NCBI RefSeq assembly: GCF_003797765.1
Contig: NZ_RKMB01000036.1
Span: forward strand, 1 to 46,034
Direction of reading: 5' to 3'
Source: Ramlibacter sp. WS9
Lineage (GTDB): Bacteria; Pseudomonadota; Gammaproteobacteria; Burkholderiales; Burkholderiaceae_C
DNA: 46,034 nt
Shown: positions 7,606 through 16,600 of the stretch, in pieces
Layout: every line of letters starts with the position of its first letter
Position numbering within the stretch: the stretch's first letter is position 1
Translations under genes and position numbers: made by a program
Notes under the pieces: model-generated
Database searches by the model: none
The model's input: the letters and a program-made list of their open reading frames with translations, nothing else
Told to the model about the DNA's origin: nothing

Positions 7606-8850
7606 GTGCCGCTTGAACAACAGTCCCTGAACCACCGCGCCGCCTGGCCGATGCTGCTGATCCTGATCGGCGGCTTCGCGCTCAGCCAAGCCTTCCGCAC
7701 CGCGGCGTCCATCATGGCGCCCGCGCTGGCCAAAGACTTCGGCCTGTCGCCGCAGCAGCTGGGCCTGTTCGCCGCGGCATTCCACTTCTCGTTTGCCGGG
7801 CTGCAGCTTTTCATGGGCATGGCCATCGACGTCTACGGGCCGCGCCGCACCATCGTTACCGTGTTCCCCCTCGCCGTCGCGGGGGCGCTGGTGATGGCCG
7901 CGGCGCCCAGCTACCCCGTGCTGATCTTCGGCCAGGTGCTCACCGGCATCGGCTGCGGTCCCGCGTTTCTGGTGTGCACCGTGTTCATCGCGCGCAGCTT
8001 CGAGCCGGGCCGGTTTGCCGCCGTCAACGGCGCGGCGCTGGGCATCGGCTCCGTCGGCCTGCTGCTCACCGGCACGCCGCTCGCCTGGATCATCGAGGCC
8101 GCGTCGTGGCGAGCCGGCTTCGTGGCGCTGGCGGCCATCGCGGCCATGGCGTGGCTGGCGATCTTCGTCTTCGTGCGCGATGGCCACGACACCACCGCAC
8201 CCCGCCAGCAGCTCAACGTGCTGGCCGCGCTGCGCGGTTATGGCGAGCTCTTTCGCCTGCCGCACACCCTCGGCATCTTCGCTCTGGCGCTCACCACCTA
8301 CTCGTCCTTCATGACGCTGCGCGGCCTGTGGCTCGGGCCGCTGCTGATCGAGCGCCACGGTTTCAGCCTGGTGCAGGCCGGCAACGTGGCCATCGCCATT
8401 TCCATCGTCGGCATGATCGGCCCGCCGCTCTTCGGGCGCGTGGACCCGGGTGAGGAACACCGCCGCCGCTGGATCATGACCTGCGCCCTCGCCAGCGCCG
8501 CACTGTTCCTGGTGATGGCGATGAACCTCGGCGCGGCCGCCGACGTGGTGCTGGCCCTGGTCGTGAGCCTGCTCGCCGGCTTCGGCACGCTGCAGTACGC
8601 GGATGTGCGCTCGGCCTATCCGCCGCACATGACGGGCCGCGCGATGGCTGTTTTCACGATGGCGATGTTCCTGGGCGTGGCCGTGATGCAGTGGGTGACC
8701 GGTGGCGTGGCCAGCGCGGCACATGCGTTGGGGGTGGAGACGTATGGCGCCGTGCTGGGCGCGATCGCTGTTTCGCTGGCGATGGGGGCGGCGGCGTTCA
8801 AATTGTTACCTGCGCCGACCGGCAAGGCAGCCATTTCCTCATCCACTTGA
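7606..8850 (+). CDS. Major facilitator superfamily transporter
   Basis: 414 residues with twelve hydrophobic segments, full length for an MFS_1 member. The inter-helix 2-3 motif appears as MAIDVYGPRRTIV, and PLFGRVDPGEEHRRR is the matching loop at the domain midpoint. The start is GTG 7606, 18 bases after the cupin-like gene, with the weak CCGGGG nearby as ribosome binding site. The pair probably shares the SoxR-like promoter at 7013-7043. Transport direction and substrate cannot be read from the sequence. The architecture resembles general permease or efflux members rather than sugar carriers. Confidence 0.88.
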   Translation: MPLEQQSLNHRAAWPMLLILIGGFALSQAFRTAASIMAPALAKDFGLSPQQLGLFAAAFHFSFAGLQLFMGMAIDVYGPRRTIVTVFPLAVAGALVMAAAPSYPVLIFGQVLTGIGCGPAFLVCTVFIARSFEPGRFAAVNGAALGIGSVGLLLTGTPLAWIIEAASWRAGFVALAAIAAMAWLAIFVFVRDGHDTTAPRQQLNVLAALRGYGELFRLPHTLGIFALALTTYSSFMTLRGLWLGPLLIERHGFSLVQAGNVAIAISIVGMIGPPLFGRVDPGEEHRRRWIMTCALASAALFLVMAMNLGAAADVVLALVVSLLAGFGTLQYADVRSAYPPHMTGRAMAVFTMAMFLGVAVMQWVTGGVASAAHALGVETYGAVLGAIAVSLAMGAAAFKLLPAPTGKAAISSST

Positions 8851-8913
8851 AGGAGGACGCAGCAAGACCTTCTGCGTACACTCCGGCTCCCACGCCACCG
8901 TGCGGGAGGTGCC

Positions 8914-9516
8914 ATGTCATTCGATCAGCAAGTCTTCTTGCAATCCGTTTTGCTGTACCTGCTATGGGTCTGCGGCCCGCTCATCCCGGCGGTTCTGATC
9001 TATCGCCTGTTTCCAGACACCAAGGTGAGCGCGCAGGGGCCGCTGTCCAACCTCACGATCCGGGCCGGAGGGGCCTTCGCCGCGTACATCATCGTTTTTC
9101 TGGTGGCTTACCCGCTCAGCGTGCGGCAGCACGCGATTCTGGGCGCCTCGCTCAAGCCGTACTGGACATTGCAGGCCGAGGTGATCGCCAGCGACGAGCA
9201 GGGCAAGCCGATCATGTACAGCAACTTCTACAACGGGATGAACGTCACGTTCGCGCCGGAGATCCAGGTTGTGACGGGCAGGCAGGTCACCTTGAAAGTG
9301 CCCATGACGGGTTTGGGAAACGGCTGGCCCAAGATCACGTTTCAAGTCCCGCATTACGGCGGTGTGACCATCGACCCGGCGGCCTACCAAAGCCGGATGG
9401 AGATCGACGAGTTCGCGAAAGAGGTGAAGATCAACGGCGTCATCCCGCTTGAAAAGTTCGTGCCCGCCGGGTTCGGCCTGAAGCCCGCGCCCGTGATCGA
9501 GCTGGGGGCACCATGA
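8914..9516 (+). CDS. Two-TM membrane protein of unknown function
   Basis: 200 residues. Two hydrophobic segments (about 11-30 and 50-70) are followed by a soluble C-terminal region of about 125 residues with alternating short strands. That region may be a beta-sandwich on the periplasmic side. ATG 8914 follows GGGAGGTGCC. The stop overlaps the next start by ATGA, so this is the first of three coupled genes (8914-10444). I do not recognise the family. The layout of a membrane-anchored protein followed by two secreted ones suggests an envelope function. Confidence 0.7.
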   Translation: MSFDQQVFLQSVLLYLLWVCGPLIPAVLIYRLFPDTKVSAQGPLSNLTIRAGGAFAAYIIVFLVAYPLSVRQHAILGASLKPYWTLQAEVIASDEQGKPIMYSNFYNGMNVTFAPEIQVVTGRQVTLKVPMTGLGNGWPKITFQVPHYGGVTIDPAAYQSRMEIDEFAKEVKINGVIPLEKFVPAGFGLKPAPVIELGAP

Positions 9517-9977
9517 AAGCCGTCCGCTGGGGCGCCGTGGCCGCGCTGACTGCCGCGCATGGCTTCGCCGGCGCGGTCGAGTGCCCCGTCAAGGGTCCGG
9601 AATTTCTGAGGGCTGCCACCGACAGCATGTGGGCGGTCGTCGAATCCCGAGTACTGGCGGGCGACGGTGGCTGCTCCGTCGTGGGAAGCGCCGTGCTGTC
9701 GGCAGGCGCGGCCGCCGGTGACGGCGTGACGTGCGAGAGCACCTATTTTCGCGGCGGCAAGCTCAAGGCGAACTGGAAGATCGAGCGGATGCAGTTTGCC
9801 GGTGCGGAGGTGAAGTTCCCTCCCAGGCCGCCCGGCGGGGACGGTGGCGCCCAGGTGGTCGTTCAGACACGCGCCGAGCGCGACACCTCCAGTTCATTGA
9901 ACGTTGTCGGCGTCACGCTGTCGACGACGGAGGGCGACTGCACCGCCTGGCGTGCAGCGTTGATCGGGGGCCAATGA
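9513..9977 (+). CDS. Secreted hypothetical protein
   Basis: 154 residues. N-terminal signal peptide (MKAVRWGAVAALTAAHGFAGA, cleavage near residue 21) followed by a mature part with cysteines at CPVKG, GGCS, VTCES and GDCTA, probably two disulfides. No named family recognised. It overlaps both neighbours by 4 bases (ATGA), so it is translated with the two-TM protein upstream and the DUF4019-like protein downstream. Confidence 0.7.
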   Translation: MKAVRWGAVAALTAAHGFAGAVECPVKGPEFLRAATDSMWAVVESRVLAGDGGCSVVGSAVLSAGAAAGDGVTCESTYFRGGKLKANWKIERMQFAGAEVKFPPRPPGGDGGAQVVVQTRAERDTSSSLNVVGVTLSTTEGDCTAWRAALIGGQ

Positions 9978-10444
9978 TGGGAACACCGCATCTGTTGCGT
10001 CGGCACTTTCTCCCCGTCGTGGGGCTTGCCCTTGCGGGCCGCAGTTGGGCCGGCATGCTCCCCAACCAGGTACCCCAGCAGGAACAGGGGATCCAGGTCG
10101 CCACTGAATTCCTGCGGCGGCTCGACGCCGGTGCATACGACGCCGCCTTCGCGCTCGTCAGCCGGCGCGTTCAAGCGCAATTCCCTTTCCCGCAGTTCGT
10201 GAAGCAAGTGCAATCGACGCGTGCGCGTGCAGGCCCGCGCATCATCAATCGAACTTTGGTCGGAACGCAGGGGTTGGATCGTTCAGCAGCGTCGGCATTG
10301 CCAAACAGCGGCGGCCAGGCGCAATGGACGATCCGGTTCCGCTCGGTGTCCTCCGCCGGCGCGCTTTATGAAGACGTGCACATGGAAGTCGATGAAACCC
10401 GAAGATGGGCCGTCGCGGGGTGGTTCATCAGCCCGGCTGGATGA
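9974..10444 (+). CDS. DUF4019-like secreted protein
   Basis: 156 residues, start ATG 9974 overlapping the previous stop. Signal peptide of about 26 residues (HFLPVVGLALAGRSWAG). The mature protein has the DUF4019 pattern: a helix ending FLRRLDAGAYDAAFALV, then QFPFPQFVKQVQSTRARAG, then a strand set ending WAVAGWFISP. DUF4019 proteins are small secreted NTF2-like domains of unknown role. Third gene of the 8914-10444 operon. A hairpin (10512-10550) and the inverted-repeat element at 10461-10869 follow the stop. Confidence 0.75.
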   Translation: MMGTPHLLRRHFLPVVGLALAGRSWAGMLPNQVPQQEQGIQVATEFLRRLDAGAYDAAFALVSRRVQAQFPFPQFVKQVQSTRARAGPRIINRTLVGTQGLDRSAASALPNSGGQAQWTIRFRSVSSAGALYEDVHMEVDETRRWAVAGWFISPAG

Positions 10445-10460
10445 CCCGGCGATCTGGGAC

Positions 10461-10869
10461 CTCGCGGCAACGCCGTGCACGGCCGGGCCGCGGCGCGATG
10501 GCTACGGCGTTGCAGTGAGACGGTGGCGTGCCACCGGTGGCGTGTCACTGTTTTTGCCGACGGCGGAGGGGTGGCCCTCCACCGGTGGCGCGCCTCAATG
10601 TTTTGCGAAGCTGTGCGTGGGCGGGCTGCGGCGCGAATAAAGCTCAGGCGCTTGCGGCGGGTGACCCCGCGACCCAGCACGGCTTCAGCCGTGCGACCGT
10701 TTCATGCTCGCGAAAACTGTTTGAGTCGCAGCGCAGCGGAGGCGAGTTTTTTCGCGCGGGTCGCGGGGTCTCCCGGCGCAAGGAATTCGGCTGGAGCTTG
10801 CGATAGCAAGCGATGCCGAACGCCGTAGCCATCGCGCCGCAGCCCGCCCACGCACAGCTTTGCCGCGAG
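10461..10869. repeat. MITE-like non-coding element with ~50-bp inverted ends
   Basis: 10461-10511 and the reverse complement of 10819-10869 match at 45 of 51 positions. Within the 409-base interval a third copy of part of the end sequence lies at 10608-10636. It is a perfect 29-base inverted match to 10832-10860. Further internal structure: CCACCGGTGG twice (10531-10540, 10579-10588), a 13-base stem GACCCCGCGACCC/GGGTCGCGGGGTC (10663-10675 and 10758-10770) and a hairpin at 10676-10693. No coding potential of family type was seen. It looks like a cluster of dispersed palindromes or a small non-autonomous mobile element. No target-site duplication was identified. Confidence 0.7.
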
Positions 10870-10901
10870 GTTCAACGAACGCAAAAAGTGAAAAGACATG
10901 G

Positions 10902-10922
10902 ATTGCGGTTCAAGCCCGCAAT
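10902..10922. repeat. REP-like palindrome (ATTGCGGG family), copy 2
   Basis: ATTGCGG and CCGCAAT arms around TTCAAGCC, followed by GACAGTCC. It lies just beyond the end of the CHAT/STAND operon (10936) and could help terminate it. Same core as copies at 6922 and 20807. Confidence 0.65.
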
Positions 10923-10935
10923 GACAGTCCTGAGC

Positions 10936-12372
10936 CTATGCTGCCGCAGCTTGCGCCCGCAATTTCACGGCCGGGTCTCCAAGGATCACGTAGTTGCGTG
11001 CATCGTCTCGCGCGATCCAGAGGCTCAACAACGCGGCGTCGCTCACCTCGCCGCCCGCTGAACGCTCGTCGAGCAATTCCAACAGCTCCGTACTCAACGT
11101 TCCCCACTGCGTGTTGAACTGGTCCGTCGCCTGGCCGACCCGGGTGCCGATCATCAACTGCCCGACCACGTCACGAAAGCCCTGCGTCTGCGCCTTGCCG
11201 CGCTGCGACTGGAAGCTGCTCGCCCATGCCTTGTCGATGTGGCCGAGCGATGCGAGCGTGCCTCCACCGGGGTGCGCCATCAGGGCTTGCGGCAACCGGG
11301 CCGTCATGGCATGAGGCGCGACGCGCTGCGGCTGCCCCATGCGGTTGAAGTTGTCGAACTCCGGCGTGCCCGCGCCATAGCACGCGAAGAAGAAATGAAT
11401 CATGCCGTGGATGCTGGCGTCGGCAGGGACGTCCGACGCGGCGAACCAATGGCTTTCGCCGATGCTCCCGTAACCCGGCCAATCGTTGCAAACCAACGCA
11501 CCCTGGTTGTTCGCAAGCCTTGCGTCGTCCGCCGCGAAGGCCATTCCGTGACTCCCGGTGAACAGGATCGATGGCGTACCGCGCTCGGCACCGCGCAAAA
11601 CGCCCATCAAGTTTTCCTTCGTTGCGGCGTCCTCGAACAAGGCGTTCACCTTGAAGCCGAATTTATCGCCGATGGACTTCTTGGGTCCTTCACCGAACGC
11701 CAGCGGCTTTGCGACCTGGTTCGTGAAGAGCTGTGTCGCCCGGTCGAAGTCGTGGCACGTGGCGAACATCGCGATCTCGCGCATCGTGGCCAGCGCAAGG
11801 TCGCTCTCGTGTGCGACGACGCTTTCCGCGTACTGCCTGTACTCCGCGGTGGTCGGAAAATCGATGCGGCCCACACCGGCAACGATGTCGAGCGAGTACT
11901 GGAACGAGAACGGAATCTGCGATGGGTCGCCCACCACCACGAGATAGTAGGGAACTCCCAGATCCGGGTCGATGATGTTCAGCGACGCGCCGCGGCGCAT
12001 GAGCCATTTGTTCGCGGTGTCGCCCACCCGATAGCCATCCGCGCCCTGGAATATCTTGAACCGATCGCCGGCCTCGGCCCGGCGACGCTCGACCAGCGGC
12101 GACAAGGCCTCTAGCAGCGGCGCAGGGTCCACTTCCGCCGAAAATATCAGCCCCCACCCCACTTCGTCCAGCTTGTCCGCGTCGAACCCCGAGAGCACAC
12201 CGAAATTCGCTTCCGTGACCTTGTACGCCAGTGCTTTCACAAGCGACGCCGAAGCCTGGTCATCCTTGCCCAGGAGCGCGTTCAGGTCCTTCTCAGAAAC
12301 GCCTTCGATCGGGCGCCCCGTTGCAGCGGAAATGCCGAACGGAATCGGGGTGTTGGATTCTTCTTCGTCCAT
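10936..12372 (-). CDS. Caspase-fold (C25/gingipain-like) peptidase, last gene of immune-type operon
   Basis: 478 residues, no signal peptide, so cytoplasmic. The fold markers are those of clan CD peptidases. PYYLVVVGDPSQIPFSFQY (141-159) is the strand-loop seen in C25-type enzymes. GTPSILFTGSHGMAF places a catalytic His at 275, and MIHFFFACYGAGTPEFD gives the catalytic Cys at 331. Unlike secreted gingipains it lacks a leader. The start is 5 bases after the hydrolase stop, and it is the last gene of a four-gene operon with a STAND NTPase and a CHAT-SIR2 protein. In such a context the natural reading is an effector protease activated by the STAND sensor. Targets are unknown. Confidence 0.75.
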   Translation of the reverse strand: MDEEESNTPIPFGISAATGRPIEGVSEKDLNALLGKDDQASASLVKALAYKVTEANFGVLSGFDADKLDEVGWGLIFSAEVDPAPLLEALSPLVERRRAEAGDRFKIFQGADGYRVGDTANKWLMRRGASLNIIDPDLGVPYYLVVVGDPSQIPFSFQYSLDIVAGVGRIDFPTTAEYRQYAESVVAHESDLALATMREIAMFATCHDFDRATQLFTNQVAKPLAFGEGPKKSIGDKFGFKVNALFEDAATKENLMGVLRGAERGTPSILFTGSHGMAFAADDARLANNQGALVCNDWPGYGSIGESHWFAASDVPADASIHGMIHFFFACYGAGTPEFDNFNRMGQPQRVAPHAMTARLPQALMAHPGGGTLASLGHIDKAWASSFQSQRGKAQTQGFRDVVGQLMIGTRVGQATDQFNTQWGTLSTELLELLDERSAGGEVSDAALLSLWIARDDARNYVILGDPAVKLRAQAAAA

Positions 12373-12377
12373 GGGTA

Positions 12378-13685
12378 TCAGGCGGGCAGCGCCGCTTGCC
12401 AGATCACATGGGCCACCTCGGGCCCGTCGATGTCGCTGTGCGCGCCCGCGAAGCCACCACCCTTGGCGATGTACGTGGAGCCGTCGAGGTTGTAGATGCC
12501 CTTGGGCTTGAACGCATAGTTGCCATCGGCCGGCAGCATCGGCGACTGGACTGCGGCGTCGATGCCGCAGATGCCGAACGCACCGATCGCGCCGAACACG
12601 GGGAGTGCCTCATAGGCAACCTGGCCTGCAACGCCGGCTGCCCACGGATAGAGGGTGCCAACAGCCTTGTCGAACTTCGAGCGGGTCGTGACGAGAGCGC
12701 CACTCACCTTGCCGTCCGGAACCAGACGGCTGAAGTAGCCAGCGACGCCTTGCTTCGCGGGGATCGACGGCGCCAGTGCCCAGAGCGACATCGCGCCCTG
12801 CACCAACACGCAGGAGTCGACCGGCCGCGGCAACGCAGTGGTGCCGCCGGGGCCGCCCAGCGCGGAACACATGACGATGCAACCAAAGCTGTGGCCCATG
12901 AGGTGGATTCGCACGTTCGGTGCGGCAGTCTGGATCCGGGCGAGCAAGGCGTGCAGGCTCTTCTCTCCCACCGTTTTCGCGCGCTTCTTCATCGTCCAGA
13001 AGCTCAATTGCTGCAGCGGGGCCAGCAGGCTGCCGAACGAACCGGAGCCGAACGACACGCCCTCCTCGGCGTCAAGCACGGCCTGATCCGGGTCGAACGC
13101 TTTGCGGTCAGAGGCCGGGTCTCCACCGACGCCCTCGCTGCTCAACCCGAGCGCGGCATCCAGTTCCAGGTAGGCAGCGCGAGCGGTCGGCGTGAGTTCT
13201 TCCGCCGCCGCATTCTTGCGCAGGTCGCCGAACAGCTTTTCCAGCGCCGCGCGCACTTCCGGCGTGTCACCCAGAGCATCAGCATAGAAATCCACGTATG
13301 CCTGCTCGGATGCCGCGCCGCTGGGCGCGAAGCTGTTGCCAGAGACCAGCCCCTCGTTGCCCCAAGCGAGGCTGGGCCAATGGAACCCGATGTGCATCTC
13401 GTTGAAACCCGGTGCCTTCTGCGCCATCTTCTGGCGGTCGGGTTGGAGCTTGTCGAAGGCGCCGATCCAGCGGTCGTATTGATCGAACGCTTCCTTCACA
13501 TCGCCTTTCCAGCCGTGGCTCCAGAAGAAGACGTCGCTCACCTTTCCTGCCGCGAGTTCAGCGATCACCGCGTCGCTCATGCGCCCCGCCGGAATGTCCG
13601 GATCGTTGGCCGCTTCGACCCCGTCTTCGTTGACGGCGAGCAGCCGGTATTGCGCGTTGGTGCCGGGAATTTTTCTGATGGGCAT
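12378..13685 (-). CDS. Alpha/beta hydrolase (lipase-like) of STAND operon
   Basis: 435 residues. The oxyanion-hole segment DVFFWSHGWKGD (51-62) and nucleophile elbow HLMGHSFGCIV (Ser266) mark an alpha/beta hydrolase of the lipase or esterase type. A late His in GAHSDIDGPEVAHVIW could complete the triad. A long insertion (about 110-245) sits between strand 3 and the elbow and may form a lid. No signal peptide or obvious membrane anchor. It lies 10 bases after the STAND gene and 5 before the caspase-like gene. A phospholipase-type effector is possible, but substrate is not readable from sequence. Confidence 0.8.
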   Translation of the reverse strand: MPIRKIPGTNAQYRLLAVNEDGVEAANDPDIPAGRMSDAVIAELAAGKVSDVFFWSHGWKGDVKEAFDQYDRWIGAFDKLQPDRQKMAQKAPGFNEMHIGFHWPSLAWGNEGLVSGNSFAPSGAASEQAYVDFYADALGDTPEVRAALEKLFGDLRKNAAAEELTPTARAAYLELDAALGLSSEGVGGDPASDRKAFDPDQAVLDAEEGVSFGSGSFGSLLAPLQQLSFWTMKKRAKTVGEKSLHALLARIQTAAPNVRIHLMGHSFGCIVMCSALGGPGGTTALPRPVDSCVLVQGAMSLWALAPSIPAKQGVAGYFSRLVPDGKVSGALVTTRSKFDKAVGTLYPWAAGVAGQVAYEALPVFGAIGAFGICGIDAAVQSPMLPADGNYAFKPKGIYNLDGSTYIAKGGGFAGAHSDIDGPEVAHVIWQAALPA

Positions 13686-13695
13686 GGGGACTCCT

Positions 13696-16600
13696 TTATT
13701 TGACGGGTTTGCGGCAAGCGACCGGCTTTTCTTCGACCTGTTGAAAGTACTTCTTCAGATCGTCCGGACTGAACGAATCACGCGTGACGAACGCGCAGGC
13801 TTTCGCCGACCACGACGCAATATCGAGGTTCCACAGCGCGGTGCCTGCCGCCCCGTTCGACACCAGCCAAAGCCCATCGGCGCTGATGGACAGCGACATG
13901 ATGCGCGAGGTGTGAAAGTCCTGCGGCAGATGCAGAGGCTGGGCGTGTGCGGGATGCATGACGAACAGCTTGCCGTCGTCGTCACCCGCCACAATGACAC
14001 CGTTGGCGCTCACCGCCAGGGCCGTGGTGACGCTTGTCGAATCGTCTTTGTGCACAGGCGCGGGCAGCTCGGCCGCCCCGCCGACAGGAACAGAAAACAC
14101 CAGCCCCGCGTAGTTGCCGACGAACAGCCGGCGCCCTGTCGGCTCGAAGGCAATCGCCAACACTTCTCCTCGGTACATCGTCTTCTGGATGGCTTGCGCG
14201 GCCGGCACCACCTGCGGGCACCCGCCAGCGTCCAGCTTCACCGTCCACATTGAAACCGTGTCGCCGTGCACCGCGGCGAAGTCGTGCGAGTTCGGGCGGA
14301 ACGCGGCCATGCGGATCTTCTTGGGCTCGAGTTCGAGCGGGACGTCGGCTTTGCACAAGCGCGCTTTCGCCGGCTCCTGCGCAAGCGACAAGAATCTCAT
14401 GTCGAAATGAACATCCGGCGCGGCGGTTTTCGTGAGCGCGAGCGCCACGGCTCCGTCATCGCTGATCGCGAGCGAGCGGATCTCGCCCCCAGGCGGGAGA
14501 TCGAGCACCTTCGTTTCGACTGTCTTCAGGTCTTCGCCGCGATGGACCCGGATGCCGTTCTTCTGCGCCGCGATGAGCATCTTCGCCTTGGGCGCCCATG
14601 CCAACGCATCGGTGCCGGCCGCGGGCAGCTGCTGCGAGCGCGCGATATGCCCGCTTGCGTCCAGCACATGCATCTTGACCGCAGCGGTATCCGAGGTCAC
14701 CAGTGACAGCTTGTCCATGCCGACAGCCAGCAGGCCGCCCGTCGCGCGCGCGTTGGGGGCGTGCGCGATCGTCTCGCCATAGGGATGGCGCGCGGCCGCC
14801 AGGCTCACGCGGAACACGCCGCCCTTCTCGGTGGTGACATAGACGCTGTCCGGCTTTTCGGCCAGGGCCACAGCCGTCAGTTGCCGGGGAATCTCGATCA
14901 GGGTCACGGCCACGGGAGCGCCCTTCCCCTCCGCCGGGAAGGACCACAACTTCAGGCGCCCGTCCCATCCCACCGAGAGCAACCGCCCATCCGCCAGGTA
15001 TTTCAGCTGGGCCACGTTGTCCGAATGGGCGTCCAGCACGCGCGTGTGCGTCCGTGTGGCCACGTCCCAAAAATGGATCCGGCCCGCACGGTTGCCCGCC
15101 GCCACGGTTTTCTCGTCGGGGCTCACCGCCAAGCTGTAGAGCGCGCCCTTGAAGTCGCTCTCGCGCGGCTGTGCCACGAGCTTCTTGCGATCCGGCGACA
15201 GCTTGCCGTCTTGCACGGCAATCAAGGTTACGGATTCCGTGTCGGCCAAATCCGCGGACGCGAGCCAAGACCCGCCCGCGAACGGCACGATTCCCGATAT
15301 GCGCGTTGCCTGCTTCGATGTCGACATGAGCCGTTCGCCTTCAGGCACCTGCTCTTGCACATTCCATGCGGCCACGACGCCGGCTTCGTATCCGGCGATC
15401 AAGGCGCCCTTTGACTCCGCAAGCACCCGGACGGGGCCGTGCATGAGCGGCAAGTGGGATCCGGCGCCTGCGGGCGCCACCAGCTTGACGAGCTGCTGCT
15501 TCTTCTCGATGTCCCAGACAGAGATGCCGCCCTCGCCGCCGCCGATCGCCAGCCGCCCTTGCGCCAGCAATGCGAGGGAGCGAACGCCCCGTGGGTGAGC
15601 TTTCTGCATGAGAGCTTGATCGGGCGCCCAGATTTCCTTGCCGGTCTTGAGGTCGTGTACCGAAACGATGAATCGGTCGAAGCCCGTTTCCGCGATCACA
15701 CGGAAGCGGTCGTCGGACCAGGCCTGCTTGGTGTTGCCCCCACCCAATGTCTCGACCGTCTCGATCTGCCGAGTGCGGTGAAGCAGTTCGACCAGCACGG
15801 CGCGGAAATCGAAACCCACGAGCCCGTTGTGCTGCTTTTGAAGATCCGTCCCGGCGACAACCGCCAGTGCCGCGAGTTCGAGGCTTGGCTTGCTGCCCAG
15901 AATCGTTTGCAGCGCCGCCTGGGTGGCGAGAACGTTTCTCGTCGAGAAGAGGTTCGCTTTTGCCTGGAGGTACCCGCTGTTCAAGTACGCCATGCCGGCA
16001 AGCAAGCAGGCAAAGACGCCTGCGAGGCCCCAATGCAGCATCAGGTCGCGCTTTCTCTGCGCCTGGTAGTCGCGGAACGCACTGAGAAACCGGTTCTCCA
16101 CTTCAGAAAACTCGCCGGGCTCCTGCAAGAACACCGGAATGCTGGCGCGGCTCTTGTTCGAAATGGCCTTGAAGAATCTCGTTTGCTCGCCCCCCACATG
16201 CCAGAAGCGCGCGAGTTCCTGCCACACCGTGGCGTCTTTCAGGCGCCACTTCTCGATGCTGGCGCGAACGGGCCCGCACAAGCTGTCGTGGGAGAGTTCG
16301 AACCACTGCCCGTCCTGTCGGCTTTGCGCGCGGACGAGATGCGTTTCCTGCAGGGCCTTCAGCTCCGCTTCCGTGGGGCAATCCGTATCTGCCGGGTCGA
16401 TGGTGGCCTGGGCCCTCAGCCCGCTGGGCGTGAGCAGCTTGCGGTCGATCCAGTGGCGCAGTTTGCGCGCCCGGGTTTCGTCAGCCGCCACCTTCGCGAG
16501 CGACTCGTTGCAGTACTCCTCCAGCGCGACTTCCGGCTTGAAATCGACGAGGTCTTCGACACGGATGGTCTTGATCTCTTTGTCGCCGGCCCTTTCCGCC

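Noticed and set aside
6985..8724. 579-codon minus-strand frame opposite the cupin and MFS genes
   Set aside because: Shadow frame. Composition is dominated by His, Gln, Arg and Gly, with no recognisable domain. The plus-strand genes have clear motifs and start signals.
10521..10600. GGTGGCGTG/CCACCGGTGG repeats as a possible CRISPR
   Set aside because: Too short, irregular spacing, palindromic, and no cas genes nearby. Part of the inverted-repeat element.
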